This document shows, piece after piece, positions 43,663 to 51,703 of a DNA stretch of 64,000 nt; position 1 is the stretch's first letter, and each line of letters begins with the position of its first letter. The stretch covers positions 806,001-870,000 of the forward strand of contig JAOZHT010000001.1 in assembly GCA_026014735.1 (NCBI GenBank), read 5' to 3'. The notes beneath the pieces are model-generated. The model was not told the origin of the DNA. It saw only the letters and a program-made list of their open reading frames with translations, and did no database searches. The stretch is from Candidatus Bathyarchaeota archaeon. Its GTDB lineage: Archaea; Thermoproteota; Bathyarchaeia; Bathyarchaeales; Bathycorpusculaceae. The position numbers and the translations under genes are program-made.

Positions 43663-43780
43663 TCCTACTATTCTAGTTGCGAGGCAAAGTTATAAAGCCT
43701 TACGGAGGCAAGTGTTGTTGAGGTTTGTAGCCACATACGAATATAACCCGAGAAACCAACGGGATAGATAAGGAGTCAAT

Positions 43781-43975
43781 ATGCAACAAGCAAACTATAA
43801 GTGTCCCTTCTGCGATGAGGCGCCGGCTTGGCGAACCCGCTACATGCTCTGGAAGCATATGCATCAGTGCCTGCAAAGGCTAAAGCAGGTTATGGAAGGT
43901 CCAGCGCCGATTGTGCCCGGTTACACAAAGGAGTTTGGCGCCGATGCCGGCAGCCCGGCGGTAGCTTCCCTCTAA
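43781..43975 (+). CDS. Small zinc-finger protein, 64 residues
   Basis: Strong AAGGAG site eight bases before the ATG. CPFCDEAPAWRTRYMLWKHMHQC gives a CxxC...HxxxC finger, with a Pro/Gly-rich tail (EGPAPIVPGYTKEF). Related to the C2H2-type small proteins of this window (37006). Confidence 0.75.
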   Translation: MQQANYKCPFCDEAPAWRTRYMLWKHMHQCLQRLKQVMEGPAPIVPGYTKEFGADAGSPAVASL

Positions 43976-44031
43976 AAAACCTGCTAAGAACAGCGATGGG
44001 TCTAACTAATCAAATGGAGAATAAATCAAGC

Positions 44032-44337
44032 CTAAATTACAGTTAAAGTCAACGTAGACTTAATGCTGCTAAGGCTGCGTATCCGCCGCAAAGCATCCTC
44101 ACGCAAATCCTCCAGTGAGTCCCCGCTTATTTTAGCGACAAGGTCATAGGCTCCACGTGCAAGATACACCTCTTGGACCGCATCGATTTTCCTTAAATCC
44201 TCAAGTGCAGCGTGGGTTGAGCCAGATTCGGCGGTGATAAAAACAAAAGCGCTTCTCTGCAGCTTCAAAAGCGACGGCTGCGCATCCATTACAGAGGCGT
44301 CTATTTGGGCGCCTACGTTATCAAAAACAGATTCCAT
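44032..44337 (-). CDS. Lrp/AsnC RAM-domain protein
   Basis: 101 residues. AFVFITAESGSTHAALEDLRKIDAVQEVYLARGAYDLVAKISGDSLEDLREDALRRIRSLSSIKSTLTLTVI is a ligand-binding RAM domain; the first 25 residues are not HTH-like. A near-perfect 22-base palindrome lies 55 bases upstream at 44392-44413. Confidence 0.82.
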   Translation of the reverse strand: MESVFDNVGAQIDASVMDAQPSLLKLQRSAFVFITAESGSTHAALEDLRKIDAVQEVYLARGAYDLVAKISGDSLEDLREDALRRIRSLSSIKSTLTLTVI

Positions 44338-44385
44338 ACATTATCTTCCTCAGGGTACTTTAATTTCCCAGAAACACCCTATTAA

Positions 44386-44595
44386 AGCCTAGTTGCTGTA
44401 GCGCTACAACAACAAACTGATATACAATTCGCTTCGGTAGCTTATTCTGCAGCTCAGATTGAGCTGGGGCTTGGCGAAAAACCGCTTTTAGCGACGTCAG
44501 AGGGCGCGACGATAGCTGGAGGCCATTCGAGTAATATTTTTCGCTGTGTCTGGGAGGAAGTGGAGGAATGGGGGCTTAACTTGCGCCGTCTATAA
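44386..44595 (+). pseudogene. Open frame without start, possible gene remnant
   Basis: In-frame sense from a TAA at 44383 to a TAA at 44593: QQQTDIQFASVAYSAAQIEL..LGEKPLLATSEGATIAGGHSSNIFRCVWEEVEEWGLNLRRL. The amino-acid composition looks coding, but there is no ATG, GTG or TTG early in the frame. Either a fragment of a lost gene or chance. Confidence 0.25.
44392..44413. promoter_or_regulatory. 22-base palindrome, possible operator
   Basis: GTTGCTGTAGC-GCTACAACAAC, one mismatch, 55 bases upstream of the RAM-domain gene (minus). Confidence 0.4.
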
Positions 44596-44613
44596 GCCAA
44601 GCCCAAACAAAAA

Positions 44614-45153
44614 TTAGATATCAGAGGGCGTTTTGTAGTTAACCAGCGAGAAAACCTCGACTTTATCGCCAACGAATTTTCTGCCGCCTAAATACTCCAG
44701 CTCAATCAAAAAGCCTAAGCCCACGACTTTCCCGCCTAATTTCTCAACAAGGTCAATGTTGGCTTTGGCTGTTCCGCCTGTCGCCAGTAAATCATCGATG
44801 ATTAGAACGTTTTGGCCTTTCTCTATGGCGTCCTGATGGATTTGTATGCAGTCGCTGCTATACTCGGTCTGGTAGGTAAAGTCCAGGCACTTGTAGGGCA
44901 ATTTACCTTTTTTGCGGACTGGAACAAAAGCAACACCCAACTCGTAGGCTAAGGGGGCGCCAACGATGAATCCCCGGGCCTCGTTGGAGACGATGACGTC
45001 GATTTTTTTGCCCCGGTAATGGTCGGCGAGACGCTTTATTGTTTCTCTGAAGGCAGGGGGGTCTTTTAGGAGTGTGGTTATGTCCCAGAAGACTACGCCT
45101 TTAAACTCGGGGATTCTTCGGATTTTGCTTTTTAAATTGATTTTTTCACTCAT
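44614..45153 (-). CDS. apt: Adenine phosphoribosyltransferase-like protein
   Basis: 179 residues. VSNEARGFIVGAPLAYELGVAFVPVRKKGKLPYKCL near 54-90 and the PRPP loop VLIIDDLLATGGTAKA near 116-131, full Apt length. Recycles adenine with PRPP to AMP. Its partner MTAP gene lies 15 bases upstream (45169-45960), which supplies adenine. Confidence 0.92.
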   Translation of the reverse strand: MSEKINLKSKIRRIPEFKGVVFWDITTLLKDPPAFRETIKRLADHYRGKKIDVIVSNEARGFIVGAPLAYELGVAFVPVRKKGKLPYKCLDFTYQTEYSSDCIQIHQDAIEKGQNVLIIDDLLATGGTAKANIDLVEKLGGKVVGLGFLIELEYLGGRKFVGDKVEVFSLVNYKTPSDI

Positions 45154-45168
45154 AGCTCTCTCTCCTTA

Positions 45169-45960
45169 CTATGCAAAGGCTCCCTCTAGAGCGCTGTGGC
45201 ATTTGCAGCCGCAGACACTAGGGGTTTTGGCGATGGTTTCTGCGATGATGCGTTTAACGTTTTCAACGTTGCTTCGCATCGTCGTCACGATGTCCTCGAC
45301 GCAGACCGCATGTTCTTTCCAGCAGTCATAGTCGGTGACTGTGGATATGTTGGTGTAGCAGATTTCAGCTTCCCTTGCCAGCACCACCTCGGGAACTAGG
45401 GTCATGCCGATTATGTCGGCGCCCCATTTCTGGTACATCCGTGACTCAGCTTTGGTGGAGAAGCGTGGACCCTCGATGCAGACGTAAGTGCCTGTTTCAT
45501 GCATCTTGATGCCTAAGCCTTTGGCGACCCCAACCACGGTTCTGTGCAATTCAGGACACATGGGCTCGGCGACTGAGATGTGGCATACTTTACCTTCGGC
45601 AACGCTGTAGAAGGATTGCTCGCGCCTTGTGGTTCTGTCGATGAATTGGTCGCAGAACACGATTTCTCCAGGTGCATAATCCTCACGCAAAGAACCAACC
45701 GTGGAGGCAGCTAAAATTCGGCGTACACCTAGGCGTTTGAACGCCCAGATGTTGGCGCGAACGTTAAGGTCGGTGGGGCGTATGGTGTGCAGTTTGCCAT
45801 GTCGGGGCAGAAACGCAACGGATCGGCCGCCGAGTTCGCCGACTGTGAAGGCATCCGAGGGTTTACCATAGGGCGTATCTATGGTTATTTCCTGTATGTT
45901 TTTGAGAAGGTTAGGGTCATATAGACCGGTTCCGCCGATTACTCCAAATTCAACTTGCAT
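45169..45960 (-). CDS. mtnP: S-methyl-5'-thioadenosine phosphorylase
   Basis: 263 residues from the ATG at 45960. FGVIGGTGLYDPN at the N-terminus (GGTG phosphate loop), FLPRHGKLHTIRP near 53-65, ILAASTVGSLREDYAPGEIVFCDQFIDRTT and IGMTLVPEVVLAREAEICYTNISTVTDYD near 190. Splits methylthioadenosine to adenine and MTR-1-P. The C-terminal CGCKCH cysteines are common in thermophilic archaeal homologs. Confidence 0.94.
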   Translation of the reverse strand: MQVEFGVIGGTGLYDPNLLKNIQEITIDTPYGKPSDAFTVGELGGRSVAFLPRHGKLHTIRPTDLNVRANIWAFKRLGVRRILAASTVGSLREDYAPGEIVFCDQFIDRTTRREQSFYSVAEGKVCHISVAEPMCPELHRTVVGVAKGLGIKMHETGTYVCIEGPRFSTKAESRMYQKWGADIIGMTLVPEVVLAREAEICYTNISTVTDYDCWKEHAVCVEDIVTTMRSNVENVKRIIAETIAKTPSVCGCKCHSALEGAFA

Positions 45961-46321
45961 ACCATCTAACAGCAAGCGTTTGGCTTATAAAAATAGCGAA
46001 AGCAGCCCTGTGGAAGAAGCACCGACCAATGTAATTTAGAAGCTGATAAGGAATCGTACCATAAACTCTATTTTACCAAGCTCTAGTCCGCGAAATTTCG
46101 GTCCGGAAAAAAGAGAAAATGGTTTTGTCTTTTATGTAAGGACAGGGAGGTAGTTGTGGAGCAGCAGACGCCCGCTTATGTCACTATAAATAGAGGGGGG
46201 CTAGGTCTCTGGATGCAACAGCAACTGCCCCTTAGAAGCTCAATATGCCAAAGAAAGCAATATCCAAAGTAGAGAAACGCCAAAAACGCTTTAGCATTCA
46301 AAAAAAGAAAAGAGAGGGAGT
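45961..46321. other. Intergenic with S motif
   Basis: S motif CTATAAATAGAGGGGGG at 46184-46200, plus strand, followed by CTAGGTCTCTGG. No plus-strand gene starts within 1.4 kb; nothing else recognised. A small RNA from about 46225 is possible. Confidence 0.45.
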
Positions 46322-47017
46322 TTAAACGGGGGTAGGCTGTGATGGCGGAGGCGGATAAACTGGGGGCGGGGGAGTCTGCTCAGTAGGTTTTAGCTGCAAG
46401 AAAGCGATCATCAAAAGCACAACCGCTATCCACATCAAGATTACTCCGATGCCAATAATGGTTAAGAATGCGCCGATTAGCAGTAGTAAGCCAGCGGTTC
46501 CGAACATGCCTACCTGTGATTTTACTGAAACCTGTTTTAGAGAGCGCCGCATGAAGAAGCTTGCGATTATGGAGAATATCCACATTACAACTAGAACAGC
46601 TATGATTATGGCTACGATGCTCCCGATTATTGGAAGCATATCAGCGGGTTCGATGGTTGTGTTAGGAGTCATGTTTGATAGGTTTGGAAGCGATGACCAT
46701 TCTCCATCCCAACCGGGATAGAGGAGTTGAATGAAGTCTTTGATGTTAGAGATGTTTGCGAGCAGAGCAGCAAAGAAAACCGCTGCAGTAACTATAGCGC
46801 CGACAATAGCAACGATGAAGGCTAAGAGCGCATTTTTAAAGATGCCCGCATCAGCATAGATTTTGCCTAAGCCATACAGAGCGATAAGCACCATGATTAC
46901 GCCGACAAAGCCAACGATGCCTCCACCGACGGGGTGAAGAAACCCGGAAACCAGAGAACCAACGAGAATTAGCAGAGCGCCGATAAAGCCTAAGTATTTA
47001 CTTGAATCTAAAGTCAT
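46322..47017 (-). CDS. DUF996 membrane protein
   Basis: 231 residues with about six membrane segments in two clusters (10-30, 32-52, 66-92; 129-158, 172-190, 190-207) and a Pro-rich cytosolic tail (TPPPPVYPPPPSQPTPV). GLIGALLILVGSLVSGF-type start and GxGKIYADAGIFKNALLAFIVAIVG match DUF996, frequent in archaea. Function unknown. Confidence 0.85.
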   Translation of the reverse strand: MTLDSSKYLGFIGALLILVGSLVSGFLHPVGGGIVGFVGVIMVLIALYGLGKIYADAGIFKNALLAFIVAIVGAIVTAAVFFAALLANISNIKDFIQLLYPGWDGEWSSLPNLSNMTPNTTIEPADMLPIIGSIVAIIIAVLVVMWIFSIIASFFMRRSLKQVSVKSQVGMFGTAGLLLLIGAFLTIIGIGVILMWIAVVLLMIAFLQLKPTEQTPPPPVYPPPPSQPTPV

Positions 47018-47121
47018 AAGTTTTTCCTCAAAGCTTTCTCAGGAGACTAAACATAAAAGCTTTTGCATCCAAGCCGAACAGGCAAGCAACAACATACATG
47101 CCAAACAGAAAAAGTGCTGTT

Positions 47122-47451
47122 TTACTGGGCTTTAGAGATGCCGTCTAGCTGCCCCTGCAGGATGCTATAGTAGGTCTGCAGGTAAAGGCTGCCATCCGCA
47201 GTTATCACATACACTTTACGGGCACGCCCATCCTTTTGCTGTTTGCTGCTACAAACAAACCCTTTCTCCTCAAGGCTGTTTAGCGTCGGATAAAGTGCGC
47301 CATGACGCAGTCTAATGTTAAATTCACCTTCAACCTGCTTTTTTATTTTGTAGCCCCAAGTTGGCTGCGCGCTGATTATGCGTAGAAGCTGGATGTCTAG
47401 GAGGTTTCTGATGATGTGTTGAACAATTTCTTTGCGGTATGCTTCAGCCAT
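47122..47451 (-). CDS. PadR-family regulator
   Basis: 109 residues from the ATG at 47451. NLLDIQLLRIISAQPTWGYKIKKQVEGEFNIRLRHGALYPTLNSLEEKGFVCSSKQQKDGRARKVYVITADGSLYL is the PadR winged helix, with a short C-terminal helix for dimerisation. Divergent from another PadR gene at 47688. Confidence 0.9.
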   Translation of the reverse strand: MAEAYRKEIVQHIIRNLLDIQLLRIISAQPTWGYKIKKQVEGEFNIRLRHGALYPTLNSLEEKGFVCSSKQQKDGRARKVYVITADGSLYLQTYYSILQGQLDGISKAQ

Positions 47452-47608
47452 TGTTTTTCCCTGCGGGGGGTCTGTTGGTAGTGTTTGATGATTGGATTTA
47501 TTTAGGTTATGCATGGTTTTGGGTTGTATCGTATGTTATGTTATGTCTTGATATGTTGTTGATATGCAGGGAGATTTATATCGGGCTCTGGAATACATAT
47601 GATTCAAG

Positions 47609-47630
47609 ATATGTCCGATTAAAGACATAT
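47609..47630. promoter_or_regulatory. Inverted repeat, probable PadR operator
   Basis: ATATGTC-cgattaaa-GACATAT is a perfect 7-base inverted repeat, preceded by several ATATG/GTTATG strings (about 47530-47600). It lies between two divergent PadR genes, 58 bases before 47688, as expected for an autoregulated operator (inference). Confidence 0.55.
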
Positions 47631-47687
47631 TGTACACAAGTGCAACAGCAACACTGTTGAACAAAAAAACACAAGGAGAAAAAGAAA

Positions 47688-48089
47688 ATGTTCAAAGCAT
47701 CCGAACAAAAAGAGGTTTCAACCAAACTAATGAAAGGTCTACTCGACACCGTCATCCTCCAATTCCTCAACACCGAACCAATGCACGGCTACCAAGTCAT
47801 CACAAAAATCCGCAAAAACTTCGGCGTATACTTCGGGCCATCAACAATCTATCCGCTACTCGGCACCCTAGAAAAGAAGGGCTACGTCGCAGGCACCTGG
47901 AACATGGACTCTGAGCGCCCACGAAAAATCTACAGCCTCACCAACGAAGGACAAAGCATACTAAACTTCACCGAAGAATCCCTCAACATGATCTGCAGAA
48001 GAATAGCCGTAGTCAACCCAGAAGCTGAGGCCACCATCGGCATCATCGCCCCGAAAAGCCGAAGCCGCTGCGCCATAACGCTCTCCTAA
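47688..48089 (+). CDS. PadR-family regulator
   Basis: 133 residues, AAGGAG before the ATG. LMKGLLDTVILQFLNTEPMHGYQVITKIRKNFGVYFGPSTIYPLLGTLEKKGYVAGTWNMDSERPRKIYSLTNEGQSIL; long C-terminal helix with basic end (KSRSRCAITLS). Cysteine near the end. Divergent partner at 47122. Confidence 0.92.
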   Translation: MFKASEQKEVSTKLMKGLLDTVILQFLNTEPMHGYQVITKIRKNFGVYFGPSTIYPLLGTLEKKGYVAGTWNMDSERPRKIYSLTNEGQSILNFTEESLNMICRRIAVVNPEAEATIGIIAPKSRSRCAITLS

Positions 48090-48229
48090 AAAGGGTTAAG
48101 TAAATTTAGGCTTGATGAATACCCGAACTCTCAGCGCATTATGGGCAATATTTGCTGCTTTAAAATTCAGGTTAGTTTTAGGTTTCGGGATATCTCTTTT
48201 AAATATCCAGTTGTGTTGCTCTACGGAGG

Positions 48230-49921
48230 GTGATTGCCTTCAACGCCTCAAGCAAAACAGAAAATGCAGAGTTCACGGCGCAGATTTTAGAGTTCTGTCG
48301 ACATGTAGCGGGGCAATCAAAAATCGCAGCGATCGCGCAGTTGGATCACCTCTCCACTAAACCCATAGAGCGCAGCACACATGAAGTCGTGGTGGTTATC
48401 CGTGATTTTCAGCCTAGACTTCTAAGCTTCCTTAAACCTGTCAAGAACAAAACCGTCTTTGTTTTTGCGGTGGACCAGTGGGTTTTTGAGCGGGACATCG
48501 ATAGGGGCCTTTTAGGCGAAGCCTTAGCCAGTAAACTTATTTTTCCCCATACAGCCCTCGAAGGCCAAGCCTACCTGTACGAACGGGAGGTAGAGCTTAA
48601 GCAGCGGCTGATTCTGGAGATGCTTGAGAATTTAATCATCAACTTCCCCGAGCTTGCCCACCATATCCAGATTCAACCCCAATACTTCATGTACGAGGTG
48701 CTTCTGAATCGTCTCCGAGTTTTTCCGCTGCTTGCCTATAACCTCGGAGACTTAACCAACTACCTAAAACACAACGAAACCCAAGCGCTTGACTGCTACA
48801 CGCAGGCTTTAATCCAGCTTGAAGCCCAAGGCAAAGTCAACCTTCACAATGGATATGTCTGCATCACCAAAAACTTCATTTCAAAATGTCAGGACCCGAA
48901 ACTGCGGCTAATCAACTTTTCAAAGAATGCCCCCAGAAGAATCTTCACCTCGTTTTTAGGGGTACTGCCACAGATGATGGGGATCATTTCGCAGAACACT
49001 GAAGAGTTCCTGCGTACCCAGAAAATTAATTGGGCGCGGCCCTTCGAGGAAGCAGCGGATTTTGTTGACCCCCAGAAATACGTGTTCTTCCCGACTGCTC
49101 AAGGAATGGTTTCGCTTTCAGAAAAAATCGACATCAAAGGCTACACACAAAGGATGTTCCTTAAAAACGAAAGCGTCGACCTTGAGGTTAAGCATATCGG
49201 CAGCATGCTAAACGACGTTTACCTCATAAATGCGGGGGAACGCAAGGTTTTGGCTAAGCGGTTTAAGGATTGGTCAGGGTTTAAGTGGTTTCCGTTGACA
49301 CTTTGGTCTGTTGGAGCGCGTTCGTTTGCGGTTTCGGGGCAGGCGCGGCTGGCAAAGGAATGCGCCATCAGCGAGTACCTGCTCAGCGAGGGCTTTAACG
49401 TCCCTAAGATACTGCATGTGAGTAACGCTGAACGCATCGTGTTTATGGAGTTTATAGAGGGAACAGACCTTAGCAGCTTCATCAAGGCTTACTCCACCTC
49501 ATTAGACATCACCGTAGCGGCTAACATGCTGGATATGGTGAGAAGAGTAGGCGAAACCCTAGCGAAGGTTCATGTTCATGGCGTCACGTTAGGCGACACC
49601 AAACCCGACAATGTCCTCCTCAAACCCAGCGGCGAGGTTTTCCTCATCGATTTTGAGCAGGCATCGCAGGGCGGCGATAAAACATGGGATATAGCGGTGT
49701 TTCTCTACTACTGCGGGCACTATTTGCAGCCCTTTGACAGCACCGAAAAAGCCGAAAAAATAACCCAAGCCTTCATCGGGGGGTACCTTGCAGGCGGCGG
49801 AGAAGCTGAGGATATCCGCAAAGTGGGGTTAACCAAGTACAGGCGGGTGTTTAGCATCTTCACCATGCCATCGATTATGATTGCAATATCGAAAGCCTGC
49901 AAAAAAACCTCTGACCGATGA
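48230..49921 (+). CDS. Nucleotidyltransferase-like + kinase-like fusion protein
   Basis: 563 residues. Residues about 20-180 resemble an NTase-fold module (AAIAQLDHLSTK...EVVVVIRDFQPR), without a clear GSxxxxxDxD, followed by a helical section. Residues 330-540 are a Bud32/RIO-like kinase: nucleotide Lys in VLAKRFKDWSG, FMEFIEGTDL hinge, catalytic-loop VTLGDTKPDNVLL (Asp as base; HGD changed to LGD) and DFE in IDFEQA. The GTG start at 48230 lies against GGAGG, so the true start may be later. Possibly lipid- or small-molecule-phosphorylating; unproven. Confidence 0.72.
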   Translation: MIAFNASSKTENAEFTAQILEFCRHVAGQSKIAAIAQLDHLSTKPIERSTHEVVVVIRDFQPRLLSFLKPVKNKTVFVFAVDQWVFERDIDRGLLGEALASKLIFPHTALEGQAYLYEREVELKQRLILEMLENLIINFPELAHHIQIQPQYFMYEVLLNRLRVFPLLAYNLGDLTNYLKHNETQALDCYTQALIQLEAQGKVNLHNGYVCITKNFISKCQDPKLRLINFSKNAPRRIFTSFLGVLPQMMGIISQNTEEFLRTQKINWARPFEEAADFVDPQKYVFFPTAQGMVSLSEKIDIKGYTQRMFLKNESVDLEVKHIGSMLNDVYLINAGERKVLAKRFKDWSGFKWFPLTLWSVGARSFAVSGQARLAKECAISEYLLSEGFNVPKILHVSNAERIVFMEFIEGTDLSSFIKAYSTSLDITVAANMLDMVRRVGETLAKVHVHGVTLGDTKPDNVLLKPSGEVFLIDFEQASQGGDKTWDIAVFLYYCGHYLQPFDSTEKAEKITQAFIGGYLAGGGEAEDIRKVGLTKYRRVFSIFTMPSIMIAISKACKKTSDR

Positions 49922-49960
49922 AGTTATCTATTAAACCACGAATATGTTATTGTGGCTTTT

Positions 49961-50245
49961 ATGAGTGAACTCTACTTCTACAGAGGCCTCTACAAAGTTA
50001 AGGTCCTGACTAAAAGCGAGGGGTACTGGATTGTGGAGGCACAGGAGCCTTTTGAGGATTATTTGAATGACAAAAGAGTCGCGGTGGAGGTGGGTGAACA
50101 GCGGATTGTGCCGCCCAGTGAATTGCACCGCAAAAAGGTGCTTTCTCCGCCGATCCCCGAGCATGTGTATGAGCGGCAGCTGGAAAAGAAAGTGAAACGG
50201 CTCGTGGAGGAATATGACCAGAATCAGAAAAGCCCCGGAAAGTAG
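49961..50245 (+). CDS. 94-residue protein, unknown
   Basis: Starts at the ATG at 49961. LYFYRGLYKVKVLTKSEGYWIVEAQEPFED then IVPPSELHRKKVLSPPIPEHVYERQLEKKVKRLVEEY. Beta-rich first half with a coiled basic tail. Could be RNA binding. Unknown. Confidence 0.6.
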   Translation: MSELYFYRGLYKVKVLTKSEGYWIVEAQEPFEDYLNDKRVAVEVGEQRIVPPSELHRKKVLSPPIPEHVYERQLEKKVKRLVEEYDQNQKSPGK

Positions 50246-50279
50246 CTGTTGGCGTATTGGAGTAGCCACATAGGTTAAA

Positions 50280-50732
50280 GTGATTATTTCCGACTTCTGT
50301 TTTGGTGATGTTGTGTTAGGAGAAAAACTCTTTGAAGGCAAGGGCAAAAGCGGAGCAAGCTTCATCAAATCCGTAAATATGGAGGGCGTAAAACAAATTT
50401 ACTCCTGGAGCGCTCAAGTTAAAGGGGCTGGGCGAGCAGCGGGTGCAGATTGCTTTATTGCAATAACAGCAAAGGGGCATACTCCACCGAAAGGGTTGGG
50501 TGCCGCGAAGGATCAGGGCATTTTTAGACTTGCAAGCGGCGAGATGGGTGTCATCAAAGGTTTTGATGTTTCAAAGATGGTTGAGGGCAAAGGCGTAAGC
50601 GTGGGCTTGTGGACGTTTATGACGATGACGGAGAATCTTGGCTGGCTAAACGAGTTGATGGCGATAGTAACCTTTGAAGCACTTGATCCGATGTGGCAGG
50701 AATTTAACATCACAATTTATGAGTGGACATAG
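50280..50732 (+). CDS. 150-residue beta-rich protein, unknown
   Basis: GTG start (MIISDFCFGDVVLGEKLFEGKGKSG). Predicted strands throughout, FTLE motif absent, with IYEWT end. Looks like a beta-sandwich of unknown type. Adjacent to the previous small gene and likely co-expressed. Confidence 0.55.
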   Translation: MIISDFCFGDVVLGEKLFEGKGKSGASFIKSVNMEGVKQIYSWSAQVKGAGRAAGADCFIAITAKGHTPPKGLGAAKDQGIFRLASGEMGVIKGFDVSKMVEGKGVSVGLWTFMTMTENLGWLNELMAIVTFEALDPMWQEFNITIYEWT

Positions 50733-50893
50733 GCTCACTCCATCAGCCCATATTAAATGCAGCATAACATAGGATGCGCGGCAAAAAGACAGACAGTCCA
50801 CAGTTATGAAAAATACCGATTCCGCCTGCTCGTTTGCATGTGGAGGAGGCGAAATACAAAAAATGGGTTGATGGGGCTCCAGACTATGCAGGC

Positions 50894-51703
50894 TTAGCTG
50901 GAGAAAATCTCGTCTGTTGCCACCAAAGGTTTCTTGCAGTCCGAGCAGACCTGATCAGCTATGTTGATGCTTGCGCCGCAGTGGGGACATTTATTCTGTT
51001 TCTTTGCAAGATGTAAGCCCTGTTTTTCCTTGACTATTTTCCCATCTTTAAGTAGAAGCATGCGTTCAGTGTTGCTTGCCGCTTGAGTATCATGAGTTAC
51101 CATGATGATGGTGGTTCCCTGCGTCAAGTTAAGGTTCGCCAGCAGCTTGATGATTTCCTGCTTGTTTTGGCTGTCGAGGTTACCGGTGGGTTCATCCGCC
51201 AAAATGATGGCGGGGTCATTAGCCAACGCTCTTGCAATGGCGACACGTTGCTGTTCTCCTTGACTGAGACGTTGGGGACGATGGTTTTCTCTGCCTGAGA
51301 GCCCGACTAGATTAAGCAGTTCACTTGCACGTTTCTTGCGTTCTGCGCGGGATTTTATTTTGCCCTCCATGGGTAACTCGACGTTTTCCCTTGCATTCAA
51401 GTAGGGCAGCAGATTGAAGGATTGGAAGATAAAGCCCATTTTGTCCCGCCTCAGCTTGTAGAGCTTGTTCTCAGGGGTTTTACCTACATCCACACCGTCA
51501 AGGATCACTGTGCCGCCAGTGGGTTTATCGATGCAACCGATGACGTTGAGCAGGGTGGTTTTGCCGCTGCCTGATGGTCCCATGATGGCTATGAATTCGC
51601 CTTGGTTAACTTGCAGGCTAAGGTTGGATAGGGCTTTAACTGGGCGTTTGCCCAGCATGTAGGTTTTTTCTAGGTTTTCAATCTGTAGTACGGGTTTACT
51701 CAT
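50894..51703 (-). CDS. ABC transporter ATPase with C-terminal zinc ribbon
   Basis: 269 residues. ABC part (1-225): Walker [14 protein letters not shown] near 41, Q-loop FIFQSFN near 91, signature [14 protein letters not shown] near 142, Walker [11 protein letters not shown] near 160, H in MVTHDTQ. Residues 228-262 form a zinc ribbon ([18 protein letters not shown]), not present in standard LolD/MacB ATPases, and may couple or sense. Overlaps the permease gene by eight bases. Confidence 0.9.
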   Translation of the reverse strand: MSKPVLQIENLEKTYMLGKRPVKALSNLSLQVNQGEFIAIMGPSGSGKTTLLNVIGCIDKPTGGTVILDGVDVGKTPENKLYKLRRDKMGFIFQSFNLLPYLNARENVELPMEGKIKSRAERKKRASELLNLVGLSGRENHRPQRLSQGEQQRVAIARALANDPAIILADEPTGNLDSQNKQEIIKLLANLNLTQGTTIIMVTHDTQAASNTERMLLLKDGKIVKEKQGLHLAKKQNKCPHCGASINIADQVCSDCKKPLVATDEIFSS

